Origin: Gnetum montanum | Lineage: Eukaryota; Streptophyta; Gnetopsida; Gnetales; Gnetaceae | Direction of reading: 5' to 3' | DNA length: 64,000 bases | Assembly: GCA_015680685.1 (NCBI GenBank) | Contig: MNCI01025159.1 | Coordinates: forward strand, 89,412 to 153,411 | In this document: positions 23,600 through 35,790 of the stretch, one piece after another | Numbering within the stretch: the first letter of the stretch is position 1 | Layout: every line of letters starts with the position of its first letter | The notes under the pieces: generated by a model | What the model was told of the DNA's origin: nothing | What the model saw: only the letters and a program-made list of their open reading frames with translations | Database searches by the model: none | Translations under genes and position numbers: made by a program

Positions 23600-25420
23600 T
23601 AACAAAATTGGGGAAGCTATATAGTTCCCATAGGGGATGGCTCTTCCATTGGTTGCTTTCCTTTGTCATCAAGCCTCTAGAATTTGTAATGGTGTAGGAG
23701 CTCTTGCAACTTCTCGTCCTCCATTCTTAGGTCATGCATCATCTAGGTTGATGATCCAATGTGTGCTAGAGGTGCTACATCCCATGGACCTAGTAGCTGT
23801 AGGAGCATCAGATTAGCTTTCACTTGCCATGTTGTGAACTACCTCCATTACTCCTCAAAAGCCCTAGCATTTTCTCTCAATTCATGATAATCTATTATTC
23901 TCTTGGCTAGGTTTGAAGCTACATCTCTTTGTCCATGGTAGCAAGCCTTAATTACTTCTATCTATGTTTACTACTTGAAGTTTCTATAGAGCATTTGTTC
24001 TATATGCAAACTCCTTCTCATATAAATGATAAGTGACTTCTACTTGCTATTCTAGTTCATTTTTTTTCCAACCTACTATTAACATGGCTAGGTTAGAATA
24101 ACAAAGGTTAGCTAATGCATTATACTCCTTAAAATTCTTAATCTATAGATCCTTCTTTTTTGCTTCCACTTGGTAGACTAGGGAACAACTATCTAGGATG
24201 GGTTGCCAATCAGGATTTTTCACTAATATGGAACTAATTCAAGCCTTTGTCATCTAAATATCTTTCTCATTGATTTGCTTGTACATGTTGATCTGGTCCC
24301 AAAAGTGCTCTTTGAGCTTCTTTTGCTTTTTAATGTCATTCTACCATGTGCTTATCTCAATTGTAGGCTTTTGATGTATAGTGTGTACCTCCTCAATTGA
24401 TAAGGTTCAATTCTTTCTAGCCAATTTGCTTATGTCTTGGTTCATCCTTACTAGTTGCTCCCTCAACTACTGGATGCTCTCCATCAAGATGTTTTTTTTT
24501 CTTTTCAATGGTGATCAACCTTACATTGTCAGCAATAAGCTACTTGTTTTCCTCCTAAGTAGTAATCAGTGCCTTTACATGAGCATACACATGTGCTTTG
24601 GTGCTTAAGGCATTCTAGACCACTTTCTCCTTTTGCTATTCAGCCATTTTATTCTACTCAATTAATTGGCCCAGCTACTCTATTTGGAACTACTCCAATT
24701 GATCAAGCATAATGAATTTGAAAGGATGCCTACTTTTGGCTTTTATGATGATGAACTCTTCTTGAAATTAGTGTACCTTTACTTTTGCATTCTTTATCCT
24801 AGTCTCTACCATGACTAGTTTTCCTTTGATGGCTATGAGATCAAATTAAACTATAGTAACAAAACTGGGAATGTCGAAAAGGTTTGGCATGACCTACCCA
24901 ATCTACAGTAATCTGTCAAGCACATCCTCATAAGCCACAAGAGTCATCAAGGTTCTGACTAACATTTGTGTGTCTCTAGGTTTAGTTAAGTCCACCAAGG
25001 ACACAACAAGTACATTAAAATATTCTTTGTTGTGGGCTATTATAACTTTTGTTATGCTTGCCACATCTTGATGCTGCATGACCACAATTGTAGCATCTTC
25101 TTTAGTTTTAAGCATTACTTGAAAAGATACAGCATTCCCAAAAATCTACTATGACCACTAGACTTCTTCTCTTGATTACAAAGAAATTTGTCCCCTTTAT
25201 GGATTGATTGAAACTATGGGTTAAATTACTTCATCAATGACTTAGAAGAGGTTGGATTTATCCCTACTTCCCCACCATATAGTTTCACAAATTTGCTATA
25301 GATGGCTCATTAGGGGTCTATAATCCTACAATCGTGGTGATGGGACTTGCTTCTCTTATCATTACTTTGGTTTTTTTTCTTGCTCTTGCACTAGTTCTTG
25401 TTCTTTCTCTTCACCATGAT
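23600..25420 (-). pseudogene. Element B accessory ORF, C-terminal coiled-coil-like part
   Basis: Minus-strand frames carry charged, Glu/Lys/Leu-rich heptad-like sequence interrupted by many stops. The clearest open piece (24903-25115) includes VVMQHQDVASITKVIIAHN and LTKPRDTQMLVRTLMTLV. This would be the C-terminal half of the accessory protein that starts at 44920, with C inserted between the halves. It shows no catalytic motif. The link between the halves rests on position and strand. Confidence 0.45.
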
Positions 25421-25829
25421 TGAAACACCATAAATTTCAGGACTCTCATGGTTTAGAAGTCTCAAAATTTGGGCAAGGATCCCTTCAAGCATGATGTCAC
25501 GATGGACCGTGCACACAACATGGCACCATAAAAGTCCTAACACCTAAAAAGCTACTTCTAAGCTCGCTTGACACCCTTTGCAGCATAGTCAACATGACAC
25601 CCAGTCACAAGGCTAGTTTGCATGAAAAAGGCACTAGGAGTAGACTGAACAATCCAATAAATTTTCTATCTCCTAGGTTGACAAGCTTGGTACACCCTCT
25701 AGCTTGCCCAGCTTGACACTTAACCTGGTTGACAGGCTACCCAAGGACCATGCTAAGAGCTGTCGAAGGTGTTTTGGGTGGACTGAAAAGTTTGGCAAGT
25801 TTTTTAACTATGAGACCTGCTACACTACA

Positions 25830-26612
25830 CTATGCTACATAGCATAGAAGGCCTTGAGAAGATTGATCAAGCTCCAAAAATGCATATTGACAACAACTTA
25901 GTCCTCTGAGATATTTTCCCCACTTCATCCTTGATGCATGAGCAATAAAACATAGCAAAATATGGTGAATTTTGTTAGAAATAATTTTAATTTAAGTGCT
26001 ATGGTATGCTACGCTACGCAGCGTAGCAGGGATGTACTTTCACAATACTCGTACTCAGATAGATCTTATGGAGTAACCATATTTTCCCATGCTTAAACCA
26101 TCAAATAGGTTTGCTCTACTACCATGCCAAGACATGATTGACATTCTATGAAAAAATGATTGCAAAGTAAGTTAGAATTCAAGACAACCTAGGTGCTATG
26201 TTATGCAGTGTAGCATAGCGTAACACAACGTAGCGGGGTCAGAATGCATAAAGGTCTCCTGTGAAGTGGTCCCTACCAAATGGATTGCACTTGGCCATAA
26301 TTAGACCTTCAAGAGCACCTGTCCCACTTTGTCCTTGCATTCCAAGCAAAATTTCTCGATAAAGCATTGTAAATCAAGCAAGGATGCATGCCACACTGGC
26401 TACTACACTGTGCTACACTACATAGTGTAGCACAATGTAGCAAGGACATAATGCATGAAAATGTCCCAAGGATGAACTCTGTAGGACGTAGGACCTTTCA
26501 GCATAAAAAACAGGGTTGTAGTTTCTTGCTTGCCTAGGCCTCATATAGGTATTTTCAACTCTCTGGCAAGGTTCCTCTTAGATTAATGGCTATGCTACGT
26601 AACATAGCATAG
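25830..26612. repeat. Five palindromic islands, ~190 bp apart, in the left C LTR
   Basis: Inverted repeats at 25830-25847 (CTATGCTA/TAGCATAG), 26007-26028 (TGCTACGCT/AGCGTAGCA), around 26195-26235 (degenerate), 26411-26432 (TGCTACACTA/TAGTGTAGCA) and 26590-26612. Centres are about 180-207 bp apart. Sequence between islands shows related blocks (CCCACTTC..TCCTTG, then AGCAA), which suggests that U3 is built of diverged ~190-bp tandem units. Confidence 0.8.
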
Positions 26613-27010
26613 CATAGCACACAAATGTTTACACTGTGCCCATATGTTGGAAAGCATAAGTAGCGTAACACTTGTGTGAAAGCTTTAGGACATCTTTGAT
26701 TAGCTCTAGAACTTGTTGGCAATATTCACTCCCATATTGGAATTTCTTCAACAAATAGAATTAGCAAGTTTTCTTTGTTTTGCACCCCCTTGATTATCCC
26801 CAAATTTGTCCCTACACTTGACCTTATGTGCAAGAGCAAGAAACACGTAGTCCTGGAGCACAGGCTCCACTTTTCATTCATTGTAACAAACATGGAAGTT
26901 CACTAGATTTTGGTACATACAGCTTGAATGGTATGGTCACAACATAGTAGGTTTCATGCAACATCACACAGTAGCATAGCACAGTCACATTTGCACCCTG
27001 TGGAACTTAG

Positions 27011-27020
27011 GACACGTGGC
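27011..27020 (+). promoter_or_regulatory. G-box/ABRE-like element in the C LTR
   Basis: GACACGTGGC with a perfect CACGTG core, 26 bp before the TATA box. Plant bZIP and bHLH factors bind such cores, often in ABA, stress or light responses. The right LTR has GACACGGGGC, a broken core. Function here is inferred from motif and position only. Confidence 0.5.
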
Positions 27021-27046
27021 ATATGTTTCTCTCCCAACTTTGGCTC

Positions 27047-27054
27047 TATAAATA
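27047..27054 (+). promoter_or_regulatory. TATA box of the C LTR promoter
   Basis: TATAAATA in TTTGGCTCTATAAATA, retained identically in the right LTR at 43395-43402. The expected start of the sense transcript is about 27080. Confidence 0.75.
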
Positions 27055-27411
27055 CCCTAATGAACAACGTTCAAAGGATTATCTTTTGGTTGGCTTTTAG
27101 TTGCCTTCTAGCATTCTTGGCTTTTGGATTGATCTTTCTTGTGATTGGCATTTTGGCATTTTAGCTTTCTATCAATCAGCTTTGTCAAGGAGACTGGCAA
27201 GTAGAGAGTTCTTGTTAGCAAGCTGTTGACAATAGTTCAAGGACCTGTGATCATACTACTTCATTGTAAGCTATGCCTATCCATACTATGCATCAATTTT
27301 ACATCTTCACCCAAACAAAGATCAAGTTCCCTGATCTTGGGATGGTGCACTTTCTCACTCAAAATTATTTCATTTTGTTTTGCAATCATCATATTTTGCA
27401 TCATTTCTTAT

Positions 27412-27849
27412 CCAACATCATTCACAGCTACACTGCCATATGTGCACATTGTGTCTACGTTACAACTGCACATGAGTTCTGCTTCTATTCCCTCGTCTGC
27501 ACCTATCCCACCACCAATAACAAATCCAATTTAAACTATGTGGTGGGCACCAGCTACTTCTCTACCTATTTCACAACCATCTTAGATGTCACATTACATC
27601 CAACATCGAGTGTACCAAGTATCATAGGTGGTACAACCAAACATAGGGCTATGGATTGCATCGCCAACTGGGCAAGTAGCCAACCCCATGGTGCCACCAA
27701 CGATCATCCCCCCAATAGCACCACCCACTAGGTGGTGGACCACCCAGGTAGTACCACTTGCTGGAGCAACCCCAACGATGCCTCCCATGGGATAGGCCAC
27801 TGCCCCAACAACATCACCCATGATGGTTTCTTAGGCAGCCCTGCAACCA
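27412..27849 (+). other. Element C leader and proline-rich start of gag
   Basis: 440 bp of unusually GC-rich sequence for this window. The plus-strand frame at about 27660-27850 is rich in Pro, Thr and Met, plausible as the N-terminal extension of a Tat gag but broken by stops. The minus-strand Gly-rich frame across it is a shadow. Confidence 0.4.
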
Positions 27850-28720
27850 CCAGCAATGTCCTTGGGTCTAGATCAACCCTTCCAACTTAGCGAGATCCTC
27901 ATTGAAAAGATCAAATGGGTCAAGGCCATCGGTTCTAAGACCATCCAAGTCATGGAATTTTACCATGATGACCCTATTAGCCCAGCTGTCCCTATGCTCA
28001 CATTGCCTCCTGGGATGTCACTCCCCCAATTTACAAAATACAATGAGGCTGATCCAAATGCTTACTTGGTAACCTTCAGGTCCAAATGACTCTATTAAGT
28101 CTATACTCTACTACCTAGCCCTGTGTTCCCTAAATCAATCCTTTGCTTAGAATAAGAGCATTTAGGATGTGGCCAAAGCCATTAAAGACCTTAACTATGT
28201 GAAAAAGAAAAGGGCAAGACCGTAGTAACAATAGTGGCTACTATGGGCAAGGAAACCAAGCCTGAAAATAGCAAAAAGGAGAAGGCTAGCACAGCATGCA
28301 ACGCTCCCGCTAACACCACACCTTGCTCCAGTAACACATGCTAGTCCTCAACACCAATACTTACGGTGCCAACCTAGTCGAGGCCCAACTTTGAGCACAA
28401 GGATCACTCCAAGTATACGCCCTTACCCATTAAGCCTTAAGAACTTTTGAAGCAACTATTGGGAGCTAGGTGTATACAACATAAACAGATGTCAAAGGAG
28501 GCAATCAAATGCCATCAAAGATACTATGAAGTTCTTAGGAATCCCTCCTTGGCTATGCCCAATGAACCACTAGTGCCTAGGAATTTTAGGTTAGAACATT
28601 TCTATGACTATCACCAACTATGTGATCATGATATAGATTATTTCTTAGCATTGAAAGATGATATTTAATGCATGATCAATTAGGGAAAGCTAGTCCTTGA
28701 TGAAAGTAGTTCCGTTTGAC
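27850..28720 (+). pseudogene. Element C gag (decayed)
   Basis: 27856-28089 encodes MLTLPPGMSLPQFTKYNEAD, like the PPxFKMPxFxKYDGTxDP motif opening Tat gag cores. Most of the following core is missing or unreadable. 28447-28668 encodes the gag C-terminus: LVPRNFRLEHFYDYHQLCDH, then DYFLALKDDI, matching the CDYHxxxGHxTExCxxLKxxIxDLI knuckle of Tat elements, with the first Cys and Gly changed. The central deletion makes it shorter than usual. Confidence 0.65.
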
Positions 28721-29559
28721 CCGAGAATCAAACAATGCATGTTTACAAAGATCCCTTGAACACTAACAATGCAGGGTACACCATCAATGTCATTTTCATT
28801 GACAACAATCTAGAGCCAGCACAATAACCATTTATGGTGCATGTGGCTCCTCGTAATGCATAAAAAACAACCACAACTAAGTCGTAGGCCCCATTTGTCC
28901 TTAAATTTCCTCATCAGACATCCACCTCATCCTTTGTGGTTAGAGTTGCACTACCACCCATGCCAACACAACAAGCACCATTTTTCATTAAGGTTCCAAA
29001 ACATTCAAGCTCCCCTACCACACAAAGCTAGGCAACAAAAATTGCACCATAGCCTCCTTGTCCAAAAAGGTGTGAAGAGCACTTAGTAGACAAGATGGCT
29101 AGGGAATGTTCCATGCTAGGTCCTCCTAAGCCTACCCCCTTATCTGTAGTACCCATGGCCTCTTCCTCATCAATTGCCAATAGCAAACATAGCCGCAACC
29201 ATCAACTTTTGGACTAGGAAGCCTAGTATTTAATTTGAAGCTATCCCTCCTCAAGCAATTTGCCTCCTAGGGCATATAGAAGAAGAGAAGGCTAGCAAAC
29301 AACAAGATGGTGGGCAAGATTTCTTGAATGCCCTTGCACAAGTTAAATAAGCCCTGAAGTGCAAAAACACAACACTAAGCCTATACAACTTAGTAATGAC
29401 CTCTGCTACCCATCATTAGGCAATGGTACGCATGTTGACATCTATCCCTATTAGCAAAAACTTGTTGGCTAAAGAGAAATCCATTCACGCAATCATACTT
29501 CCCCCCATGTCCAAAGAACAATGACCCACCCAGCTAACATTTCATGACAAGTCCATTAG

Positions 29560-30135
29560 GGATGACCCTAAGAAGGGTTAAGTCACAACTGCTCCCATGT
29601 TCATCACCATTCGAGTGGACTAGTACAAGATTCGTAGGGTGCATGTTGACAATGGGGCTACTACCAATGTAATCCCATTTCCCATCATTGACAAGTTAGG
29701 CTTGGTTGATCAAATCAATCCCACAACAACTTCGTACCTCAAGTCCTTCAATGGGGCATATGTGGTGTTTAAGGGGAGTGTGCAAATCAAATTCATTCAT
29801 TATGGTGGAAGAGATGCCTGGGTTTAACCTAATCCTAGGAAGATCATAGTTGGCCCAACTAAGGGCTATTTCCCCATTGATACATTAGGAAATCCATTTA
29901 CCCTATGTAGGAGGGGAATTCGTAATTCATGGTGACGAAGTCGCCTCATAGGGCATTAACAACATGAATGTGGAGCAAGGTTCAGAGATAGAAATCTCTA
30001 AAAACAAAGCCCCCATTCAAAATAAAATTCCATGCTCGACAAATGAGCATGCCAAAACCATCAGTTCAAATGAAGAAACAACATGGGTTGAGTTGCCCTT
30101 TCAAACCATAGGCAATGACATAGATGAATACTAAT
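29560..30135 (+). pseudogene. Element C aspartic protease and linker (decayed)
   Basis: The frame at 29639-29827 carries VDNGATTNVIPFPIIDKLGL, the active-site D(G/S)GAxxNxxP region with Asn for Gly/Ser, then a FNG loop. A further frame stays open (one TAG) from about 29920 to DIDEY at 30128, where a TAA precedes the candidate splice donor GTAAGG at 30136. In Ogre elements the gag-protease part is known to be separated from RT by an intron, and this arrangement fits. Confidence 0.7.
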
Positions 30136-30479
30136 GTAAGGCCTCTCAGCCATATGCCTTGCGTAACCCACACCAGGTTAGAAAGTAGTTGCATGACTGA
30201 AACCTACTTTTACATCACTTTAGCAAATTGGTACATATTTGATTGTATGATTTACATTTCGCATTAAATTTCTTGTTTGCAGGACTTACATTTTTACATT
30301 TGGCTAGTTGTTTGCATCATTACATTTTTACATTGAGCTTGTTGATTGCATAATTTATATTTTCACATTGAGTTTTCTGATTGCATAATTTACATTTTTG
30401 CATTAAATTTCTTGTTAATGTACATTTTTTTTTAAGTTTACTGTTTGGATGATTCAAATTTTTTGATTTCATTGCCCTT

Positions 30480-30780
30480 GTCACCAATACCTTACTTATG
30501 TCCTAGAATGACCTTCAACTATTGCATGGCCTGAAATGGCCTTAAACTATTGCATTGCCCAAAATGGCCTTAAACTATTGCATGGCCCAAAATGGCCTTA
30601 AACTAGCAATAACTTGGAATGACCTTAAACTACCATTGCGGCTTGCTAAGGCCTAAAACTGGCAACTCAACTTCTCAAAAAATAGACTGAAAATTTTTTT
30701 TCATTAAACAATGGTCCGAAATGGCCTTAAACTATTGTTGTGGCCCGAAATGGCCTAAAAATAAAGCAAGAGGCCTGCAA
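30480..30780. repeat. Tandem repeat block 1 with GGCCTTAAACT core
   Basis: About eight units of 30-40 bp built on AATGGCCTTAAACTATTGC-like sequence. It lies just beyond the 3' end of the antisense gene. Related blocks are at 35940-36440 and 40010-40290. Confidence 0.85.
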
Positions 30781-30967
30781 GGGGCCCAAACATAATAATA
30801 AAAAAGAAAAATTATTATAGATTAACAAAAACAAAATAAATTATTTTACATTATCTTCTTCATCAAATTTTAGTCCATACAATAATGTTTACAAAAAATT
30901 AAATTCAAAGAATAAAATAAAAAACTTTCGCTACCATGCTACAAATCTTCGTTAGCATCATCATTTC

Positions 30968-33900
30968 CTATTCCAATGGGTCTTGCACCTTCATTTGGAT
31001 CTTGCATGAGACAAAGAGCAAAACAATAAGTCAAACTACAATAAGGATTGCATAAAATAAACTATGACACAATAAAGAATGACTAACCCCATATGGCCCT
31101 ACGTCCATGTCAAAGGGCATCTTATCCATTCCAACTGCTAGATGTTGTAGGATCTCCTCCTCATTGAAGTTGGCCCAATTCTCCTCTCCCAAATCAATGC
31201 TTGCTGCAATGTTTCCTTTCTCTAAAGCTATCCATATGGATGGCCCCAGAGAAAAGGTGGAAGTGGTGGTTTCCCTCGAACCTAAGGTCATTTCCCTTTT
31301 GGGAGACTCACTAACCACCACCTATTGCATGAAATTTTTGTAGGCCCTAGAAGTGCCAATGACATCAAGGAATAGCTTATGAGTATGCAAATTAATAGAA
31401 GCATCTTGATATTTTTTATGATAGGTGGCACATTCTATTTTATACATATGTTTATGGTTCTTTTGTGCTTGCCCCCATTCATACACCTTTGCACTATAGT
31501 CCTTCCAGTCTTGGTTCATCTGGGCCAGAAGGTCCATTTGCATGCATTGTTTAATAAGATCACAAGTGGCCTCCTTCTTACTCCCTACAGCTGTCCAATA
31601 TCTTGCATAGTCAATAATGGTCATATTACAACTACCATCATGAGTGTCATGGGCCAACAAAAATTCATTTCTGGACCAAAGATCCTCCAACTCAGCGACT
31701 TGGCTGGCCTTCTCTTTTTCAAGTTTTTGAACCTTGTTCCAGAGGTCCTCATTGACACGCTTACACTCCCATAAAGAATGTGTTGAGTAAAATTCACATT
31801 TACTCATTTCCTCATATATGTGATAAGGCATCTTGACTACCTCTGGAGGAAGTTTAGGCATGGCATCAACCTTGACCACTTGATGAGGGCCCCACTTGAG
31901 ATGAGAAGCTATTGATTATACATGGGAAAGCATTAGTCATGGTGCCATAGCAAAAATGCAATAACTTAGAGAGCCTAATGTAGTAATTTTGACATACCTA
32001 TCTCGAGATCAATCTACCTTAGGTAATTAATCATGTCATTGACCACCCCCTCCATAAAGGTAACTTTATCGAGGGTCTTGGTCCATGGTTAGAGGTGGAT
32101 CATGGAAGAAGAGTTGGGGGCCTTAACATTGGTGTCTGCTACATAATAAAACATGTTAGCAATGATTGAGAGGATAGCAAAGAATTTGATAAATAACATA
32201 AATGAGAGTGCAAAGCTCCTACCTAGCAAACCCTCAGGGGTGATAGCGGGGGGATTGCCCATTGCCACACTATCAAGCAAGCAATCAAACTAACTAGCAC
32301 CAAATTGTAGCCCTTCTCCCTCTAGCTAACTCAATAGAGTAGTGACATCTTCAACTGACATGTGCCCCTTAGGTACTAGGGCACACTCCATGAAAGGGTC
32401 ATCAATAGCAAGGGCCTCTTCCTCTATTGTAGGGGCCTCTTCTTCCTCTACAGTGGGCACCCCTAATTCAGGGGTCAAAACCTCTTCTTCCTCTTCTTCT
32501 TTTGATAAACATGTTTAAAATAAGTAGGATACTCCAATACAAAAAGGCCACTATCCTATGCTATCCTACACAACGTAGTACAATGTAGCAGGTGCTATGC
32601 TAATCAGACAATTAAGCAAACTTACCAACTATAGGTTGCACTTTGTGAACCTTGATTCATAACTTCCTCCCTCTCTCTTCAGTAGTACAGGGAAGTTCCT
32701 CCACTAGATGATAATTTTTCCATTATAGCCTAGTTATCACTATCTTAACAATGAGACATTCCCTCTTTATCACATTACCTATGTTGATGGTAGGTGCCTA
32801 TTCCATGCTATCCTGGGCATGAAAGGGTCATGCCACCCGATCCCTTGTTGTTATCGAGAGAGATTCCTCAATAGTTTCTAGGGGATCTTGGGATAAGGTG
32901 GTGAGGAACACCTAAAAAATCCATGGCTTAGATATCTAGTTATGATCCTACTGTACCCAGGCACCATTTTCATAGACCACTAGGAATTTTGTGAACCATC
33001 GTAGGCAAGCTATGAAGAAGGCATGGTGAATGTTAAAATGTCCATCAAGCTTCTCATGAAGCATAACCACTTTAGCACATAGGTCTTCAGAGAGGTACTT
33101 GGCCCACTTATAATGGGTCCCTTCCTCTATGACCTCTTGCATTATCTAAGCCTGCTCTACTCCAAGGATCTTCCCTTAGGAGAGTAGCTTCGGGAAAGCA
33201 TTGGCCCGGAAGATCATGTAAACCGTTTGGGTGACCGCTAGCTTGACCTTATGGATATAAATCCCCTTTTAGTCTTTGCTTATCCCCAACCATTCCTCGA
33301 TGTCCCCCTAATGGTTGGCATCCTTGCTAATCTTTTCTCCTATAGGTTGACCATCAGACAAAATGCCAAAAAAATCTGCAAAAAGTTTATTGTTAATTTC
33401 AAACACCACCCACACATTGTGAAGTGTGTAGGAACGGTCAGCCTTTTCGAAAAAGGAATCAACTAGGGAAAGCATTTTTGTAGCTGGGACACTTAGATTT
33501 ACAACTAGGAATAAATTTATGAGCCCAACCTGCTAAATGTTATCAACAAGGATGGGTAGAACCTCATTGCAAAGCCAACGCTGAGTCTCCTCCACCTCGC
33601 CGTACTTGAAGAAGAGGTTGGTTTCATCATGTCCAAAGGTAATCACTGTAACATCTTGGGATTCGCTTTCTACTACAATGATCAATAACAAAGTTAGAAA
33701 AAAAAAGAAAAGTCAATGTTAATCACATGAACACACACAAAATAAAAAATGCATAACTTAATGTACCAAATTTAATAGCATAGGAAAGGGTGGAATATCC
33801 ACCAAAATGTCTTCTATGGTAAGTGGTCAGTGATTGTCCCATTTCCTATCCAACCAACCAAGCTCCTTACACTTCAAATAGAACTTGGCATACTTGGTTG

Positions 33901-35700
33901 GGTAAGTTTTGAAATCAAGCCCAAGTTGTTCTATGACACGAGCACACACGTTCCTGGTAGAGGAGAACTCTATCAAATTTTTTTGGGCCAACACCAATGT
34001 ATCCATGTTGCCGTGAAGACCATCCTTATCAATCACAAACCTAGTAACAACAAAATCACAATACGCATTTTTGACCATGTAATATAAACAATACAACATG
34101 CTTGAAACATCTCCAGAGAACTCACCCGCTGGTGCAATAAATAGTCCTAGGTGAGTTCTGGAAGTAGGTGCCCATGTGATGACCAACAAACAACGTGTTG
34201 TATTTGTGGTAGAATTTGAATTTGGGCATGTCCCAAATCCAACTCAAGCATCTTAGGCCCCTTCTACTTGAGCCTTCCACCCCTTCACCCTCAATCAACC
34301 CATCAGCCATGAACTTCAAGATGCCCTAATTTTCCCCGGGAAACAACATTTCAATAAGCACAATGGTTGTTTTGGCTAATAAGTGTGATCACAAAATCAC
34401 ACTAAAGTGGCGAAGGAGGAACTCTAAGAACTCCTGAGTACCCTCCCAGAACCATATTGCTTGATGCCCCACCCATGCATGGGGAGGAGGGATGTTGGCC
34501 ATGGGTTCACTTAGGCAGCATAGGATGTTTATCACTTCTAATACAATCAAGACAGGTTTCCACATGACCCTACATGATAAAGCACCAAATGTTAGCACCA
34601 TGTTCAAGTGATGGTTACTAATGTAGCATAGCGTAACCCTTGCTATACAATTTTTTCCCTTGTGTGTAAAACACTAAGTCCCTAGTAAAATCGAATTAAA
34701 CATTGCATGAAGCATAGCAAAGTGTCATGCGTAGCATAGCGTATTAGCTACGCCCTATATAGGGTAGTGTAGTAGGCATACCCTATAGAGCGTAGTGTAA
34801 TAATTATACTTTGCATAAGGGTAATGGCTATAGTTTGCATAGCATAGTGGGACGTCCACACCCCGTGTAAGCATAGAAAAGTGGTAAGCATGGTAAAACA
34901 CTAAAAAATGTACTAGAATAACAGTATCAACAGCATAGTAGGTCTGGTAGCGTAGCCACGTAGTGGGCCTGTCAACGTAGCCGCATAGCAACCATGACAA
35001 CTAAAGCAGCATAGTGTAACAAGAACCAAAAATGTAACCCAGTAATAGTTACAATGTCAAAATAATGTGGCTTAGGAAAAATGCACACAACGTTCCCATT
35101 GTCCCAACCCTACCCCACTGCATGAAACATAGTTAGGAAAAACATAAATATAATAAACTCCCCCTTTGCTCATGCTACACTACGCCGAGCATGTGCTACA
35201 TTTCCCTAAAACGTCATAAACAAAAAATCCCATCTAAGGGTAGTACGCTATACTAAGCATGTGCTACGCCACCTAGAACCATCCAAACCCATGCGATAGC
35301 ATAGTGATCATTCCTAACAATGATGGCTAGGGCGATGCCACACACAGCCATAGTGTAGCAACTACCACAACCATTGTGACTACAATGGCAATAGCCATGG
35401 CTTAGCAACCAAAATGACAACAAAATCAACAACAGTTCTAGCATAGCCACAATGAAGACTAAAAAAACCAAAAGAGTGATGGTAATAGAAATCTAACTTG
35501 ACACATTACAAAAAGCAAATGAGGGTAGCGTAACACTTACCAAGTGGATGGACCCTCCTGCCTTTCCTTAATGTGTGCCTTGGAGAGGCATCCTAGGGTA
35601 TGCTTTGCTTTGTCCGCCTTGGCAAGCCCCTGATGCCTACATTTGCTTTTGTGTACTATTGCCTTGCTCACAAATCAGCTATATCAACCATTACTCTACG
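30968..35700 (-). pseudogene. Spliced antisense gene inside element C (decayed)
   Basis: Minus-strand model. Exons: about 35700-35541, 34569-34126, 34040 to about 33767, about 33672-32626, 32498-32223, 32138-31998, 31908-31088, 31000-30968 (stop TAG). Donors are GTAAGT, GTGAGT, (unclear), GTAAGT, GTAGGA, GTATGT, GTTAGT; all acceptors are AG. Junctions 1 and 2 are phase 2, junctions 4-6 phase 1 and junction 7 phase 0, and each keeps the frame. The junction near 33.7 kb does not resolve cleanly. The product would be about 1000 residues: a basic N-terminus; a large globular part; an acidic Glu-rich linker (32440-32498); and a charged helical C-terminal part (31322-31879, with KVQKLEKEKASQVAELEDLW). 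No ATG is left in exon 1; the first in-frame one is at 34565. At least 15 stops make it a pseudogene. I do not recognise the family. The globular part distantly recalls plant transposon accessory proteins, and antisense ORFs are known in some Tat elements. Confidence 0.72.
34570..35540 (-). other. Intron 1 of the antisense gene, palindrome-rich
   Basis: 971 nt from GTAAGT (35540) to TCATGTAG (34570). It is full of GTAGCATAGCGTA-type motifs (34620-34800, 34920-35000, 35170-35270) like the islands in the LTRs. Similar motifs occur in intron 4 (32499-32625) and upstream of the promoter, but not in the exons. The other introns are short: 85, about 95, 127, 84, 89 and 87 nt. Confidence 0.6.
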
Positions 35701-35790
35701 CCTATTATGCTCTCTCTCAGTTCGACCGTGCTACGCTCTTGGTGTTGGCTCTTACAATGAAAATGACAAGTTTACCATGGGGTAATCCCA

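Larger units (their letters stand above)
25421..27411 (+). repeat. Element C, left LTR (5' LTR)
   Basis: 1991 bp. U3 contains palindromic islands at about 190-bp spacing (25830-26612), then a G-box and a TATA box (27011-27054). R-U5 runs to about 27411. The 3' end is set by where similarity to the right LTR stops, and a canonical CA end is not visible. Confidence 0.88.

Noticed and set aside
25416-25420. ATGAT as target duplication of element C
   Set aside because: No matching copy is found after the right LTR end near 43783. The duplication is left undetermined.
27594-27821. Gly/Val-rich minus-strand frame opposite the C gag leader
   Set aside because: It is the complement of a Pro/Thr-rich plus-strand gag stretch and has no splice or promoter context of its own.
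31379-31774. 131-codon plus-strand frame in the sense direction of C
   Set aside because: It is the complement of exon 7 of the antisense gene, whose minus-strand frame is longer, richer in charged residues and fits the splice model.
33673-33766. A clean intron 3 in the antisense gene with donor GTACAT at 33766
   Set aside because: The donor is phase 0 but the acceptor needs phase 1, so either another donor was used or an indel lies here. The junction is reported as unresolved.
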